In this document: positions 33,331 through 41,703 of the stretch, one piece after another | How the letters are laid out: each line of letters opens with the position of its first letter | Numbering within the stretch: position 1 is the first letter of the stretch | Assembly: GCA_023442465.1 (NCBI GenBank) | Contig: JAEZZQ010000017.1 | Location: 1 to 64,000, forward strand | Source: Bacillota bacterium | GTDB taxonomy: Bacteria > Bacillota > Clostridia > Lachnospirales > Lachnospiraceae | Reading direction: 5' to 3' | DNA: 64,000 nucleotides | Notes under the pieces: generated by a model | The model's database searches: none | Seen by the model: only the letters and a program-made list of their open reading frames with translations | Told to the model about the DNA's origin: nothing | Translations under genes and position numbers: made by a program

Positions 33331-33702
33331 TTGGACATATTGATTAGCAACTCCGGTGGGCAGCCGATTTATGAGCAGATATGTACGCAGATTAAGAAAA
33401 ATATTATAGCCGGAGAATTAAAGGAAGGTGATGCGCTTCCGTCCATACGATCTCTTGCCAAAGATTTACGCATCAGCGTAATCACCACAAAGAGAGCGTA
33501 TGATGAACTGGAAAAGGAAGGATTTATTTATACGATAGCCTCCAAGGGGTGTTTTGTAGCGAAGAAAGACATGGAGTTTATAAGAGAAGGAAACTTAAAA
33601 AAGATAGAAGCGCATATGCGGGAAATTTCTGAGCTTGCGAGGTCGTCCGGATTAACGGGGGAAGACTTGGCGAAGATGTTTCAATTTCTGGAAGAAGAAT
33701 AG
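33331..33702 (+). CDS. YtrA-subfamily GntR transcriptional regulator
   Basis: A 123-residue GntR protein with winged HTH (LPSIRSLAKDLRISVITTKR, about 34-53; AYDELEKEGFIYT following) and the short helical tail of the YtrA type. The TTG at 33331 is taken as start because GAGGTGAG precedes it directly and the protein then begins MDILISNSGGQPIYEQICTQ, the normal family beginning. Heads an operon with an ATPase and an ABC-2 permease and probably represses it through the palindrome at 33145. YtrA operons often respond to cell-envelope antibiotics. Confidence 0.88.
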   Translation: MDILISNSGGQPIYEQICTQIKKNIIAGELKEGDALPSIRSLAKDLRISVITTKRAYDELEKEGFIYTIASKGCFVAKKDMEFIREGNLKKIEAHMREISELARSSGLTGEDLAKMFQFLEEE

Positions 33703-33716
33703 CAAAGGAGTAAATT

Positions 33717-34562
33717 ATGAATGCTTTGGAAATAAAAAATTTAACAAAAGAGTACAAGGACTTTAAATTGGATAATGTCAGCCTGAAACTGCCAGCCGGT
33801 TATATTATGGGGCTTATCGGTGAGAATGGTGCGGGAAAAAGCACGATGATTAAGCTGATTATGGACGCTATAAAGCGCGACGGCGGTGAGGTAACCGTAC
33901 TCGGTAAGGATAACCGGACCGATTTCAAGCTGACGAAGGAGGATATCGGTATCGTGCTGGATGAAACAGGATTCCCGGAAATCATAACGGCAAAGCAATT
34001 GAACGCCATTATGAAAACGACCTATCAAAACTGGGAGGAAGAGACTTATTTTCAGTATATCGAGAGTTTTTCCCTTCCCGTGAAAAAGCCTTTCAAGGAC
34101 TATTCCAGAGGAATGAAGATGAAGTTGGCAATAGCGGCAGCGATGTCTCATCGTGCGAAGCTGCTGATTCTGGATGAGGCCACCAGCGGGCTGGATCCCA
34201 TTGTAAGAGACGAAATCCTCGATATTTTTCTTGAATTTACGAGAAAAGAAGAGAATTCCATTCTAATTTCCTCACATATTGTCAGCGATCTGGAAAAATT
34301 ATGCGATTATATCGCTTTTCTCCATAAGGGTAAGCTTGTATTCTGCGAGGAAAAAGACCGCCTTTTAGAAACCTACGCAATGCTGCACTGCAAAAAAACT
34401 GAGCTGAATGAGTTGGAATGGTCGGCAATAAAAGGAAAAAGAGAAAGCAGCTACGGAGTTGATGCATTGGTGGAGCGTAAAAAGGTACCGAGGGGAATGA
34501 ATATAGAAAATGCGACGATTGAAGATATTATTTTATTTATGGTAAAAGGAGTGGATAAATAA
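33717..34562 (+). CDS. ABC transporter ATP-binding protein
   Basis: A 281-residue ATPase with Walker A GENGAGKST (about 36-44), signature YSRGMKMKL (about 128-136), Walker B LLILDEATSGLD (about 148-159) and switch His (ISSHI, about 184). The order regulator, ATPase, permease is typical of YtrA-regulated exporters. It overlaps the permease start by one base (TAATG). Confidence 0.92.
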   Translation: MNALEIKNLTKEYKDFKLDNVSLKLPAGYIMGLIGENGAGKSTMIKLIMDAIKRDGGEVTVLGKDNRTDFKLTKEDIGIVLDETGFPEIITAKQLNAIMKTTYQNWEEETYFQYIESFSLPVKKPFKDYSRGMKMKLAIAAAMSHRAKLLILDEATSGLDPIVRDEILDIFLEFTRKEENSILISSHIVSDLEKLCDYIAFLHKGKLVFCEEKDRLLETYAMLHCKKTELNELEWSAIKGKRESSYGVDALVERKKVPRGMNIENATIEDIILFMVKGVDK

Positions 34563-35221
34563 TGAAGGGATTGCTGTTAAAGGACTTTTATATGATATGG
34601 AAGCAGGCGAAGTTCATGCTTGCTCTTGTAATAATCTATATTCTCATCGGTGTGGTGAGCGACAGCTCATTTTGGACGGTATTCGCGGTGATATTTATGG
34701 CAATGCTGCCTATTACCGCATTAGGACTCGATGAGAGGAGCGGCTGGACCGGCTATGCAGCGATGCTCCCCTTTTCCAAACATGATATTGTCGTAAGCAA
34801 ATACGTATTCGGATTGGCTGGAGTCGGGCTGGCAGTCATATTGTATGCTGTTCTGACTGTATTGACTAATTTAGTCAGATACGGAAGCGTACAGATTGAC
34901 TCTATTTTGCAAATGATCATGCCTTTGCTTTCCGTTTCATTCCTCTTTATAGCAACCAATTTGCCGATCATGTTTAAGGTAGGGGTGGAAAAGGGCAGGA
35001 TGTGGTATTTACTGTCACTGATGGTGATTATGGGAGGTTCTGCATTTATCATCAACATTCTGGGCGGTAACCCGGGTTTAGGTGCAGTTTCGGGTTTCCT
35101 TAGCATAGATGCGCAGGCGAATCAGTTAATACAAAGTGCAGGCGTTCTTGCTTTTTGCACCGTACTGCTGCTAGGCTCAATGAAGCTTTCAATCAATGTA
35201 TTTGAGAAGAAAGATTTATAA
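34562..35221 (+). CDS. ABC-2 type permease
   Basis: A 219-residue membrane protein with six hydrophobic segments (about 18-36, 39-56, 80-105, 115-137, 147-167, 190-207), beginning MKGLLLKDFYMIWKQAKFM, as ABC-2 permeases of this operon type do. It forms a transporter with the preceding ATPase. Substrate not known; bacitracin- or lantibiotic-like stress is a possible trigger in related systems. Confidence 0.85.
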   Translation: MKGLLLKDFYMIWKQAKFMLALVIIYILIGVVSDSSFWTVFAVIFMAMLPITALGLDERSGWTGYAAMLPFSKHDIVVSKYVFGLAGVGLAVILYAVLTVLTNLVRYGSVQIDSILQMIMPLLSVSFLFIATNLPIMFKVGVEKGRMWYLLSLMVIMGGSAFIINILGGNPGLGAVSGFLSIDAQANQLIQSAGVLAFCTVLLLGSMKLSINVFEKKDL

Positions 35222-35223
35222 GA

Positions 35224-35988
35224 CTAATTCGGGCGTGTTTCGTCCAATAACTTTCTGACTGCAGAGATTTCTCCTGCATCCGTTTGCCATATTTCATATT
35301 CACTCATGCCGGGAATCCCCATGGAGACGTGAGGATTGTGAAAGCTCATTTCACTTTCCACAATTCTTTTTCCTGACATATGAAAGGATGTGATGGAAGT
35401 TTCCTCAAGCAGTGTGCGGACAGCAGCTTCATTAATTCCTGCACCGGCTATAATAGAGATGGAGCCGTTCGCTTCTTTACTTAATTGTCTGAGTAAGTCA
35501 ATGCCTTTCAGACAGGAGGATTGCTGGCCGGAGGTAAGGATGCTGTGAAAGCCCAGCACCTTTGCTTCTTCCATGGCCTTGAAAGGAGATTTACACATAT
35601 CGAAGGCGCGGTGAAGGGTTATGCGCATAGCCCCGGCATGAGCTGTCAGCTCCTTTAGTTCAGGAACTGCCAGTCCGCCGTCAGCGTTTAAGCATCCGAT
35701 GACGATGCCGTCAGCGCCTGCGTCACGGAACATATCTATTTCCTTAATTATAATGTTTAGTTCATGAAGGCTGTAAAGGAAATCTCCGAAACGAGGGCGT
35801 ATTAAGACATGGATAGGGATATCTACTGTTTCACGAACTCGTTGAAATAGGGCGAGGGTGGGGGTGGTGCCGCCGATAATGAGATTGGAGCAAAGTTCCA
35901 GCCTGTCGGCTTTTCCTTTTTTGGCGTTAATGGAAGACTCAACGCTGTCTGTGCAGCATTCTAATAGGTAGTTTTGTCTGAGGGGCAT
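35224..35988 (-). CDS. cutC: CutC family protein (copper homeostasis)
   Basis: A 254-residue TIM-barrel protein. Landmarks: LLECCTDSVESSINAKKGKA (about 7-26), DRLELCSNLIIGGTTPT (about 27-43), VLIRPRFGDFLYS (about 61-73), MRITLHRAFDMC (about 120-131), ILTSGQQSSCLKGIDLL (about 148-164). The family is linked to copper tolerance, but its biochemical activity is unsettled. The start at 35988 follows AAGGAG (reverse strand); a longer frame from 36051 would add 21 residues that are read from Family 2 repeat DNA and is rejected. It is convergent with the ABC permease, only two bases apart. Confidence 0.92.
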   Translation of the reverse strand: MPLRQNYLLECCTDSVESSINAKKGKADRLELCSNLIIGGTTPTLALFQRVRETVDIPIHVLIRPRFGDFLYSLHELNIIIKEIDMFRDAGADGIVIGCLNADGGLAVPELKELTAHAGAMRITLHRAFDMCKSPFKAMEEAKVLGFHSILTSGQQSSCLKGIDLLRQLSKEANGSISIIAGAGINEAAVRTLLEETSITSFHMSGKRIVESEMSFHNPHVSMGIPGMSEYEIWQTDAGEISAVRKLLDETRPN

Positions 35989-36027
35989 ATGGACTCCTTC
36001 CCGATTTTTAAAATAAGATGGGTGATA

Positions 36028-36105
36028 AGAACAAAGGTGTGCTTCGTACATCCTCGTGCCCTAAACTTTGACAGCACAGCTTTTGTTCCGCGCGCGCAGC
36101 TGCGC
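36028..36105 (-). repeat. Family 2 repeat, copy 2 (78 bp)
   Basis: Reverse-strand copy of the element at 27684. Both ends (GCGCAGCTGCGCGCGCGGAA and the AGCACACCTTTGTTCT end) match closely; the middle (AAAGTTTAGGGCACGAGG versus GAAGTACTTGGTTGCGAG) has diverged. It lies 40 bases upstream of the cutC start. Confidence 0.8.
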
Positions 36106-36130
36106 ATTGTTTGCCCGAAGGGCTTTTATG

Positions 36131-36263
36131 GTTACTGCTCACACAGTAGCTTAACACTTGCTGTTAAGCTGCGTATGAACGTGATGCAAGAGATGATTTC
36201 TGCTTCGCGTAGCGAATTTAAATGCAGAAATCATACGTTGCTGGGAACGGAGTGAACAGTAAC
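36131..36263 (+). repeat. Family 1 palindromic repeat, copy D (133 bp)
   Basis: Full-length copy with both ends: GTTACTGCTCACAC at the left and GTGAACAGTAAC at the right. It contains hairpin one (AGCTTAACA-CTTGC-TGTTAAGCT), central arms ATGATTTCTGC/GCAGAAATCAT and the TTCGCGTAGCGAA tip. It sits between Family 2 copy 2 and the 36265 hairpin, all upstream of leftward cutC. Confidence 0.92.
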
Positions 36264-36264
36264 C

Positions 36265-36300
36265 TTTTATGTAATAGAAGCATCTTCCTATTACATAAAA
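36265..36300. repeat. Short hairpin repeat (TAATAGG family), copy 2
   Basis: TTTTATGTAATAG (36265-36277) is the exact reverse complement of CTATTACATAAAA (36288-36300) around a 10-base loop. It abuts the Family 1 copy with one base between. Could also terminate the leftward 36408 gene. The remaining bases to 36407 show no gene. Confidence 0.7.
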
Positions 36301-36407
36301 AACAGATACAGCGAGCAGTAGTGCTTTACTGTATCTGTTTTGAAATTTTACATGTTTTCTTCGATACAGACATATTTTAGTCTTATACAAATGTACATGT
36401 CCTGGTT

Positions 36408-36698
36408 TTATACCGGTTTATAACGTTTATCGAACTTATCAGCACCGCACACATGGCGTTCGCTGTCGTTTTCTGCGATAATATAGTCTCCTTCGCGGAT
36501 AAAAATGACTCCCCGTCTGTTTTGGATAAAAGGGCAGACAATGGTACCGTCCGGTCTGGTGATTTGAATTAAGTTGTCTGGGCTGATCCAGCCATTTGTA
36601 ATAACCTTGGTGTAGAGCTCGAAACCATCTTCCATACCTTTATTCAGTTGGTATTGCTCTGCACTTACAATTAAGGATATTCGTTCATATTTTTTCAT
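36408..36698 (-). CDS. Hypothetical protein, 96 residues
   Basis: A soluble, mixed alpha/beta-looking protein beginning MKKYERISLIVSAEQYQLNK. The C-terminal half, FIREGDYIIAENDSERHVCG followed by ADKFDKRYKPV, resembles small proteins scattered in Clostridia and phage-like regions, where a GDYII...HVC...F..RY pattern recurs. No function known to me. GGGAGG precedes the ATG on the reverse strand. It stands alone. Confidence 0.7.
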   Translation of the reverse strand: MKKYERISLIVSAEQYQLNKGMEDGFELYTKVITNGWISPDNLIQITRPDGTIVCPFIQNRRGVIFIREGDYIIAENDSERHVCGADKFDKRYKPV

Positions 36699-36813
36699 TG
36701 TTTAGCCTCCCTTATCTCATGTACTCTCCCGTTTCTTGTATTTATGAAAGGCCCATAAATACGCTTTCCCTTACATATATTCTAGCTTAATTTAAAAAAA
36801 ATTACAATGCTTA

Positions 36814-36843
36814 TTGACAACATAATATTATATGTTGTATAGT
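36814..36843 (+). promoter_or_regulatory. PadR operon promoter and operator
   Basis: TTGACA (36814-36819) and TATAGT (36838-36843), 18 bp apart. ACAACATA (36817-36824) and TATGTTGT (36831-36838) form a palindrome filling the spacer, close to the ATGT/ACAT half-sites that PadR proteins recognise. Suggests autorepression. 36699-36813 holds nothing else that I recognise. Confidence 0.8.
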
Positions 36844-36992
36844 ATGAATTAAGAAATGATAGTATACATGATATAATATTATATTCAGCAATGGAATGAA
36901 GGAAGAATGTAAGAAGCAGGAAGGAATAAAGGAGTGCAGAATCGGAAGGTTATGAGAAGAATATTTAATATGATACGAAAGGAGTAGGTTAA

Positions 36993-37319
36993 ATGGTATT
37001 TAATACAGGAGCGGCACTGCTTGACGCAATTGTACTGGCGGTTGTATCGAGCGATCCGGAGGGGACTTATGGATATAAGATAACCCAAGAGGTAAGGCAG
37101 GTCATAGAATTGTCAGAATCAACATTATATCCGGTACTGAGGCGGCTGCAGAAGGATGAGTGCCTGGAAGTATATGATATGGAATGTGCCGGAAGAAACA
37201 GACGGTATTATAAGGTTACGGAGAGAGGAAGGGCACAGCTTTCGTTGTACAAAAGCGAATGGAAGAAATATTCTCAAAAAATAAACGGAATGTTCGAGGG
37301 AGGAATCGTACATGAATAG
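36993..37319 (+). CDS. PadR family transcriptional regulator
   Basis: A 108-residue winged-helix regulator. The core (YGYKITQEVRQVIELSESTL about 29-48, then YPVLRRLQKDECLEVYDM) and the wing with GRNRRYYKVTERGR (about 69-82) are typical. AAAGGAG precedes the ATG. It overlaps the next gene by eight bases. PadR/DUF1700 pairs control envelope-stress-like operons and this one controls its own promoter through the palindrome at 36817. Confidence 0.92.
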   Translation: MVFNTGAALLDAIVLAVVSSDPEGTYGYKITQEVRQVIELSESTLYPVLRRLQKDECLEVYDMECAGRNRRYYKVTERGRAQLSLYKSEWKKYSQKINGMFEGGIVHE

Positions 37320-37983
37320 ATTGGAATTTATGCAGAAATTGGAATCGCTTCTTTCCGATATATCAGACGGAGAAAGGGAAGAGGCATTACAATACTATAA
37401 TGACTACCTGAACGATGCAGGAGTAGAGAATGAACAGGAGGTACTTGAGTCTCTCGGTACACCTGAAAAAATAGCGAAGACGATTAAAGAAGGCTTAGGT
37501 GATAATGGAACAACCGGGGAATTTACAGAAACGGGATATAAAGATTACACTGCACAGCACGAAGAAAAGAATGAGGTAATAAAAAAGAAAGAAAAGAGCT
37601 CTCTTTCGGGTGGTATGATTGCGATAATCGCTATTTTATGTATCTTGGCTTCTCCGCTGCTGTTTTCCATAGCGGGAGGACTTCTGAGTGCCGGAGTGGG
37701 GATCTTTGTAGGTGTCCTGGGATTTTTCCTCGGGATAGCATTGGCAGGTATCCTGCTTTTCGTAACGGCGATCGTATTGCTCGTAATAGGAATCGGATGT
37801 TTATTCTATGCGCCGCTGGCAGGAGTTTGCCTGATTGGAGCGAGTTTATTCGTCGGAGGCCTCTCTCTATTTTTCATCTGGCTTTCTGTTTGGATTTGTT
37901 TAAGGGCGATTCCGTGGCTTATGCGAGTAGTATCGGATCTGTTTGGCAAGCTATTTAGAAAAAAGGGAGGTGAAAAGGCATGA
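37312..37983 (+). CDS. DUF1700/HAAS-domain membrane protein
   Basis: A 223-residue protein. The N-terminal HAAS helices (MNRLEFMQKLESLLSDISDG, about 1-20, then EREEALQYYNDYLNDAG) are cytosolic; a hydrophobic C-terminal half with about four helices (about 100-210) sits in the membrane. Such proteins come with PadR regulators and often with DUF4097 proteins, both present here. It overlaps both neighbours (8 and 4 bases). Confidence 0.9.
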   Translation: MNRLEFMQKLESLLSDISDGEREEALQYYNDYLNDAGVENEQEVLESLGTPEKIAKTIKEGLGDNGTTGEFTETGYKDYTAQHEEKNEVIKKKEKSSLSGGMIAIIAILCILASPLLFSIAGGLLSAGVGIFVGVLGFFLGIALAGILLFVTAIVLLVIGIGCLFYAPLAGVCLIGASLFVGGLSLFFIWLSVWICLRAIPWLMRVVSDLFGKLFRKKGGEKA

Positions 37984-39002
37984 AGAAATTTACGAAGATT
38001 TGTTTGATTACTGCATTGATTCTGATTTTAGTCGGGGGTACAATATGTGTAATAGGAGTTGCGAGCGGCGGCTGGAAGCAGGTGGATGAAATCGGAGAAA
38101 ACAGCTCCTGGGCGAAGATGTTATACGGAGTATCACATGCCTATACCGGTAATTATTTCAATGATATAGAGGAATGGGCAGACGTCAAAGAGGACTGGAT
38201 TCCCGATAGTACAGAGTATGAGAATTATAGTGATGGCTGGGACTTCGATATGGAAGACTGGAGCTTTGATGATGCGCAGAACTGGGATTACGATGGAAAG
38301 GGAATTACTGTGGGAAGTGATTACAGCCAGATTACAGCCGGTGAATCGGGTATAAAGACAATGTACATTGCAATTGGAGGAGCGGCGCTTTATATAAAGG
38401 AAGCGCAGGACGGGAATTTCGGAATCCAGAAAGAAGGCGCGGGAATATATGAATATTATGAGGAGGACGGCGTGCTGCATCTGACAGGAAATTACAAGAA
38501 CCGCGTAAATGATGGAGAGAAGGTCTATCTTTATATTCCGGAAGGAGTGCAGTTTGAGAAGGTAGCGATAGCGGAAGGCGCAGGTTTGGCAGCCTTGGGA
38601 GAATTGGATGCGGATGAAATTGAATTGCAGATAGGCGCAGGAATGGCGACCTCGGATAACATCAATTGCCGCAGCCTGAAAATAGATATCGGTGCCGGAA
38701 AAGTGACTCTGGGGGGAGTAAAAGCGCAGGAGCTGTATATGAACGTAGGGGTAGGGCATGCGTATGTGGAAGCTGATATCACGAAGGAAATAAATGTGGA
38801 CTGCGGACTGGGTGCCGTAGAGTTGGTGCTTTCGGGTTCAGAGAAGGATTATAACTATAAAGCGAGCTGCGATGCAGGGAGTATTAATATAGGAGACAAG
38901 ATATATGGCGCGCTGTCCAGCGATGCGTTTATAGATAACGATGCCAAGAAAGATTGTTCGCTGGAATGCGCTATGGGAAATATTAAAGTATCCTTTGAAT
39001 GA
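37980..39002 (+). CDS. DUF4097-like adhesin-type membrane protein
   Basis: A 340-residue protein. One N-terminal transmembrane segment (about 7-28) anchors an acidic linker rich in Trp, Tyr, Asp (about 40-100) and a repetitive beta domain (about 120-340) with the short strands of DUF4097 (for example LYIPEGVQFEKVAIAEGAGL). Usually extracytoplasmic. It overlaps the DUF1700 gene by four bases. Probably part of an envelope-stress module; no enzymatic motif. Confidence 0.82.
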   Translation: MKKFTKICLITALILILVGGTICVIGVASGGWKQVDEIGENSSWAKMLYGVSHAYTGNYFNDIEEWADVKEDWIPDSTEYENYSDGWDFDMEDWSFDDAQNWDYDGKGITVGSDYSQITAGESGIKTMYIAIGGAALYIKEAQDGNFGIQKEGAGIYEYYEEDGVLHLTGNYKNRVNDGEKVYLYIPEGVQFEKVAIAEGAGLAALGELDADEIELQIGAGMATSDNINCRSLKIDIGAGKVTLGGVKAQELYMNVGVGHAYVEADITKEINVDCGLGAVELVLSGSEKDYNYKASCDAGSINIGDKIYGALSSDAFIDNDAKKDCSLECAMGNIKVSFE

Positions 39003-39069
39003 GGAGATAAGCTGTTGTAAAGAAAAAGAAATACTTTAAAATAAAAAATAAGAAAAGGATGGTAATGAT

Positions 39070-39267
39070 ATGGATAACGATTATAAGAAGTTGACGAGGT
39101 CAAAGTTTAACAGGATGATTTCCGGTGTTTGCGGAGGACTTGGTAATTATTTGGGGATGGACCCTACGGTGGTGAGACTCATTTGGCTGATTCTGAGCAT
39201 AGCCAGCTTTGGAACGGGATTGATCATATACTTGGTTGCGGCTATTGTTATTCCGGAAGAAGATTAA
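39070..39267 (+). CDS. PspC-domain protein
   Basis: A 65-residue protein: KKLTRSKFNRMISGVCGGLG (about 6-25) and then a single PspC membrane helix pair (WLILSIASFGTGLIIYLVAA, about 39-58), ending VIPEED. PspC proteins sense or buffer membrane stress. Last gene of the PadR operon, 67 bases behind the DUF4097-like gene, with AAAGGATGG before the ATG. Confidence 0.92.
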   Translation: MDNDYKKLTRSKFNRMISGVCGGLGNYLGMDPTVVRLIWLILSIASFGTGLIIYLVAAIVIPEED

Positions 39268-39328
39268 TCCTGAAATATTTACAAGAAAACAAATATTTCG
39301 GTAATACAATAATATGGTTAAAGCCTTG

Positions 39329-39363
39329 TTAAGGGTATTCTCCGTGCAGGAGAATACCCTTAA
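39329..39363. terminator. Bidirectional terminator
   Basis: TTAAGGGTATTCTCC (39329-39343) pairs exactly with GGAGAATACCCTTAA (39349-39363), loop GTGCA, between convergent genes. Confidence 0.88.
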
Positions 39364-39365
39364 TG

Positions 39366-39950
39366 CTATTTATTGATAGTGAAGAACAGCCCCGATTTTT
39401 TCAATGCCGGGCGCAGAGCCATATATACGGCAACGGATACGATGGAGGAGGTCACCGCATTGATGGAAGTTGCGGCGATGTTCCATGCGAGAGTGATTTC
39501 TGCAGCAGGCTTTCCCAGAATGAGCAGTTTGTAGTAATAGCCGATGAGCGGATCGAAGATTACATTGAAAAGGAGGCCGCTTACCGCTGCTAATACCGTC
39601 CATTTAAATACCTTTTTCGAATTGGTCTCGGTAGAAATCTTACCTAATTTGTGGGCAATGATGCCTGTTATAAAGCCAATGAAGAACTTAAGCAGGAAGG
39701 TTTTGGGGGCGTATACAACATAGACCGGGTCCATCAGGTCGCCGATCGTCATGCCGAGAGCACCGCCCAAGCCTCCGGATACCCCGCCGAGAAGCAAAGC
39801 GCCGATTACACATACAGCGTTGCCCAGATGGATTGAGGTGGCATCACCTCCGGGCAATGTGATTTTAATTTGTAAAAAGGTAAATACTACGTAGGATAAA
39901 GCTGCAATTAAACCGATAAATACAATTTTGTGAACCTTTTCATTTCTCAT
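39366..39950 (-). CDS. ECF transporter S component
   Basis: A 194-residue membrane protein with five to six hydrophobic segments. It begins MRNEKVHKIVFIGLIAALSY and contains GGDATSIHLGNAVCVIGALL (about 34-53), the pattern of substrate-binding S components of energy-coupling-factor vitamin transporters. It works with a shared EcfA/EcfA'/EcfT module, which is not in this window. Vitamin specificity cannot be told; no riboswitch is evident in its leader. GGAGGAG precedes the ATG. Confidence 0.88.
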   Translation of the reverse strand: MRNEKVHKIVFIGLIAALSYVVFTFLQIKITLPGGDATSIHLGNAVCVIGALLLGGVSGGLGGALGMTIGDLMDPVYVVYAPKTFLLKFFIGFITGIIAHKLGKISTETNSKKVFKWTVLAAVSGLLFNVIFDPLIGYYYKLLILGKPAAEITLAWNIAATSINAVTSSIVSVAVYMALRPALKKSGLFFTINK

Positions 39951-40159
39951 AATGGTTTCTCCTCCTATAATCTTGTTTCGCTATGTATTCATGTTTAAAT
40001 CACATTATACTCAGAAATGGAGCTATAAAAAGTACCATTTTAAAACTTTTTGACTAGGCCAGTTTAAAATTCCTTTGATCTGCTTTTAGAACAAGAATCG
40101 ATGTATAAGGAAAAAAGAATGTGTGGTAGAATGATATGGAAAGAAAGGAGCTCATAAAT

Positions 40160-40540
40160 ATGAAATTAAACCAGGTTCATCATGTGGCAATTATTGTCTC
40201 CAATTATGAAAAATCAAAACATTTTTATGTGGATTTGCTGGGATTTGAGGTGATTCGTGAGAATTACAGACAAGAGCGCGGGGATTATAAGCTGGATTTA
40301 AAGTTAGGGGATATGGAACTGGAGCTGTTTGGAATACCGGGAAGTCCCAAGAGACCGAGTTACCCGGAGGCTTGCGGGCTGAGGCATCTGGCTTTTAGGG
40401 TGGAGAAGATTGAAGAGGTCATAGAAGAACTGAAGGGCCTTGGAATCGAAACGGAACCCATCAGGACGGACACGTTTACGGGGAAAAAAATGACCTTTTT
40501 TGCTGACCCGGACGGGCTGCCGTTAGAATTGCACGAATAG
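40160..40540 (+). CDS. VOC/glyoxalase-fold metalloenzyme (SMU1112c/YwkD-like)
   Basis: A 126-residue vicinal-oxygen-chelate protein. Metal ligands appear as His in HHVAIIV (about 6), Glu in MELELFG (about 55), His in GLRHLAFRVE (about 73) and Glu in LPLELHE (about 123). The start at 40160 follows AAAGGAGC by nine bases; the frame can be opened eight codons earlier but that segment contains the ribosome binding site. Likely a lactoylglutathione-lyase-like or related small-molecule enzyme. Confidence 0.88.
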   Translation: MKLNQVHHVAIIVSNYEKSKHFYVDLLGFEVIRENYRQERGDYKLDLKLGDMELELFGIPGSPKRPSYPEACGLRHLAFRVEKIEEVIEELKGLGIETEPIRTDTFTGKKMTFFADPDGLPLELHE

Positions 40541-40576
40541 AGATAGAATCGCCTCCTTTATGCACAGAGTACATAA

Positions 40577-40610
40577 GGAAGCAAATGGAAAAAACAATAA
40601 TAATGAGACA
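40577..40610 (+). repeat. Direct repeat (34 bp), first copy
   Basis: GGAAGCAAATGGAAAAAACA followed by ATAATAATGAGACA matches 40990-41022 (33 of 34 aligned columns apart from three substitutions and one gap). The two copies are about 410 bp apart and bracket the decayed GNAT fragment. Confidence 0.7.
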
Positions 40611-40803
40611 ATAGACATCGCAAATTAATTCTTCGTATAGAGAATTGATAAAATGTATGGCAGAGTTAATATCTGCTATGAATGGGGGTTTTACTGATGA
40701 TACAAATAAGCAAAGATATAAAGATAAAAGATGTAGCCAATGTCGTAAATGAAAAATCTCCGAGCTTTTCTGGTATTGTGAACCGGGAATGTAAGGGTAA
40801 GTT

Positions 40804-40953
40804 ATGGCGATAGAGTTCATAAACGATTGCTTGGGAAATGAACTTATTCCACAATGGGATTGTGTTGAATCAAACCCAAATTCATATAACATGGCCAGAA
40901 AATTAGCATTTAAGAAAATGAATGAAAATATAGTCTATTGGTTTAATATTTAA
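40804..40953 (+). pseudogene. C-terminal fragment of a GNAT acetyltransferase
   Basis: Only the last 49 residues are open: the LIPQWDCVESNPNSYNMARK stretch and LAFKKMNENIVYWFN match the acetyl-CoA-binding end of GNAT proteins (usual pattern: LIP-W-C, then N-S, then A-KLGF). No frame upstream supplies the rest of the gene, so this is a remnant. Confidence 0.65.
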
Positions 40954-40989
40954 TCGAAAAGATTTATGATAAGTTAGATGAGTGCATAT

Positions 40990-41022
40990 GGAAGCAACTG
41001 AAAAAACAATAATAACGAGACA
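40990..41022 (+). repeat. Direct repeat (34 bp), second copy
   Basis: Partner of 40577-40610. Reads GGAAGCAACTGAAAAAACA followed by ATAATAACGAGACA. Probably a duplication produced while this stretch decayed. Confidence 0.7.
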
Positions 41023-41130
41023 GGAAACCAACGGATAGGTATGTAACCGTATTATTGGGCGGCTACTGCGCCCATGGAACAAAAGAAGAAAAACGGAAGG
41101 CAAACACATGATGACAAAATCTGTAATAGA

Positions 41131-41229
41131 CAGATTCGGTTTTATATGTTTCCGATAGAAACTTTTGTGCCGGAGAATTACTTCCTGTGTAAGCTGGAAC
41201 GATTGGTTGATTCTTTGTTCCCGATATAG
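41131..41229 (+). pseudogene. IS1182-family transposase N-terminal remnant
   Basis: The frame QIRFYMFPIETFVPENYFLC, then KLERLVDSLFPI, resembles the conserved start of IS1182-type transposases (a PIE.FVP..H.LRK....D.S pattern). It stops at a TAG after 32 codons. No terminal inverted repeats could be assigned. A short, degraded leftover of an insertion sequence. Confidence 0.5.
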
Positions 41230-41300
41230 CCTATATATAAGAGATTAGTATTATTAGTCAATAACTAAGTCTGAAGATTTATAGTGGCCATAATGTGATG

Positions 41301-41680
41301 TTAATGTAAATTCAGTACTCTTAATAAATTACTGATTTTTAGAATTGATTCTCGACTAAGCTCTTCGTTCATGGCAAAAGGATGAATATCCAATGTGTTG
41401 TTACTTATCTTACAGCTGTCTCCCCCAAATATATAATCATTATCTAATATATATATCATCGAGCCGGTTGTATGTCCCGGAGCTTTAACCATCTTATTGT
41501 ATGTTCGCCGATTTTATTTTTAACAGCCAATATTTCCGAATCTTGAATTTTTCCTGTTTTGGAAGGTTTCATAAATAATACCTGATATTCATGAAACAGA
41601 ATTATTGTTGCTGCCAGTAGGGCTAACGCAATAGCAATTATTAGAATCACCATCTTTTTCAATATTTTTCCTTCATACAA
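41301..41680 (-). pseudogene. Metallo-beta-lactamase-fold hydrolase remnant
   Basis: Two reverse-strand frames meet near 41490. The first encodes an N-terminal membrane helix (MVILIIAIALALLAATIILF) and a following GKIQDSEILAVKNKIG segment, the second the characteristic VKAPGHTTGSMIYIL and NDYIFGGDSC of MBL-fold hydrolases, in another frame. The domain's first metal motif (HxHxDH) and most of the middle are missing, so both a deletion and a frameshift have occurred. Confidence 0.7.
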
Positions 41681-41703
41681 TATTTTTTATTAGTACAGAA
41701 CAC

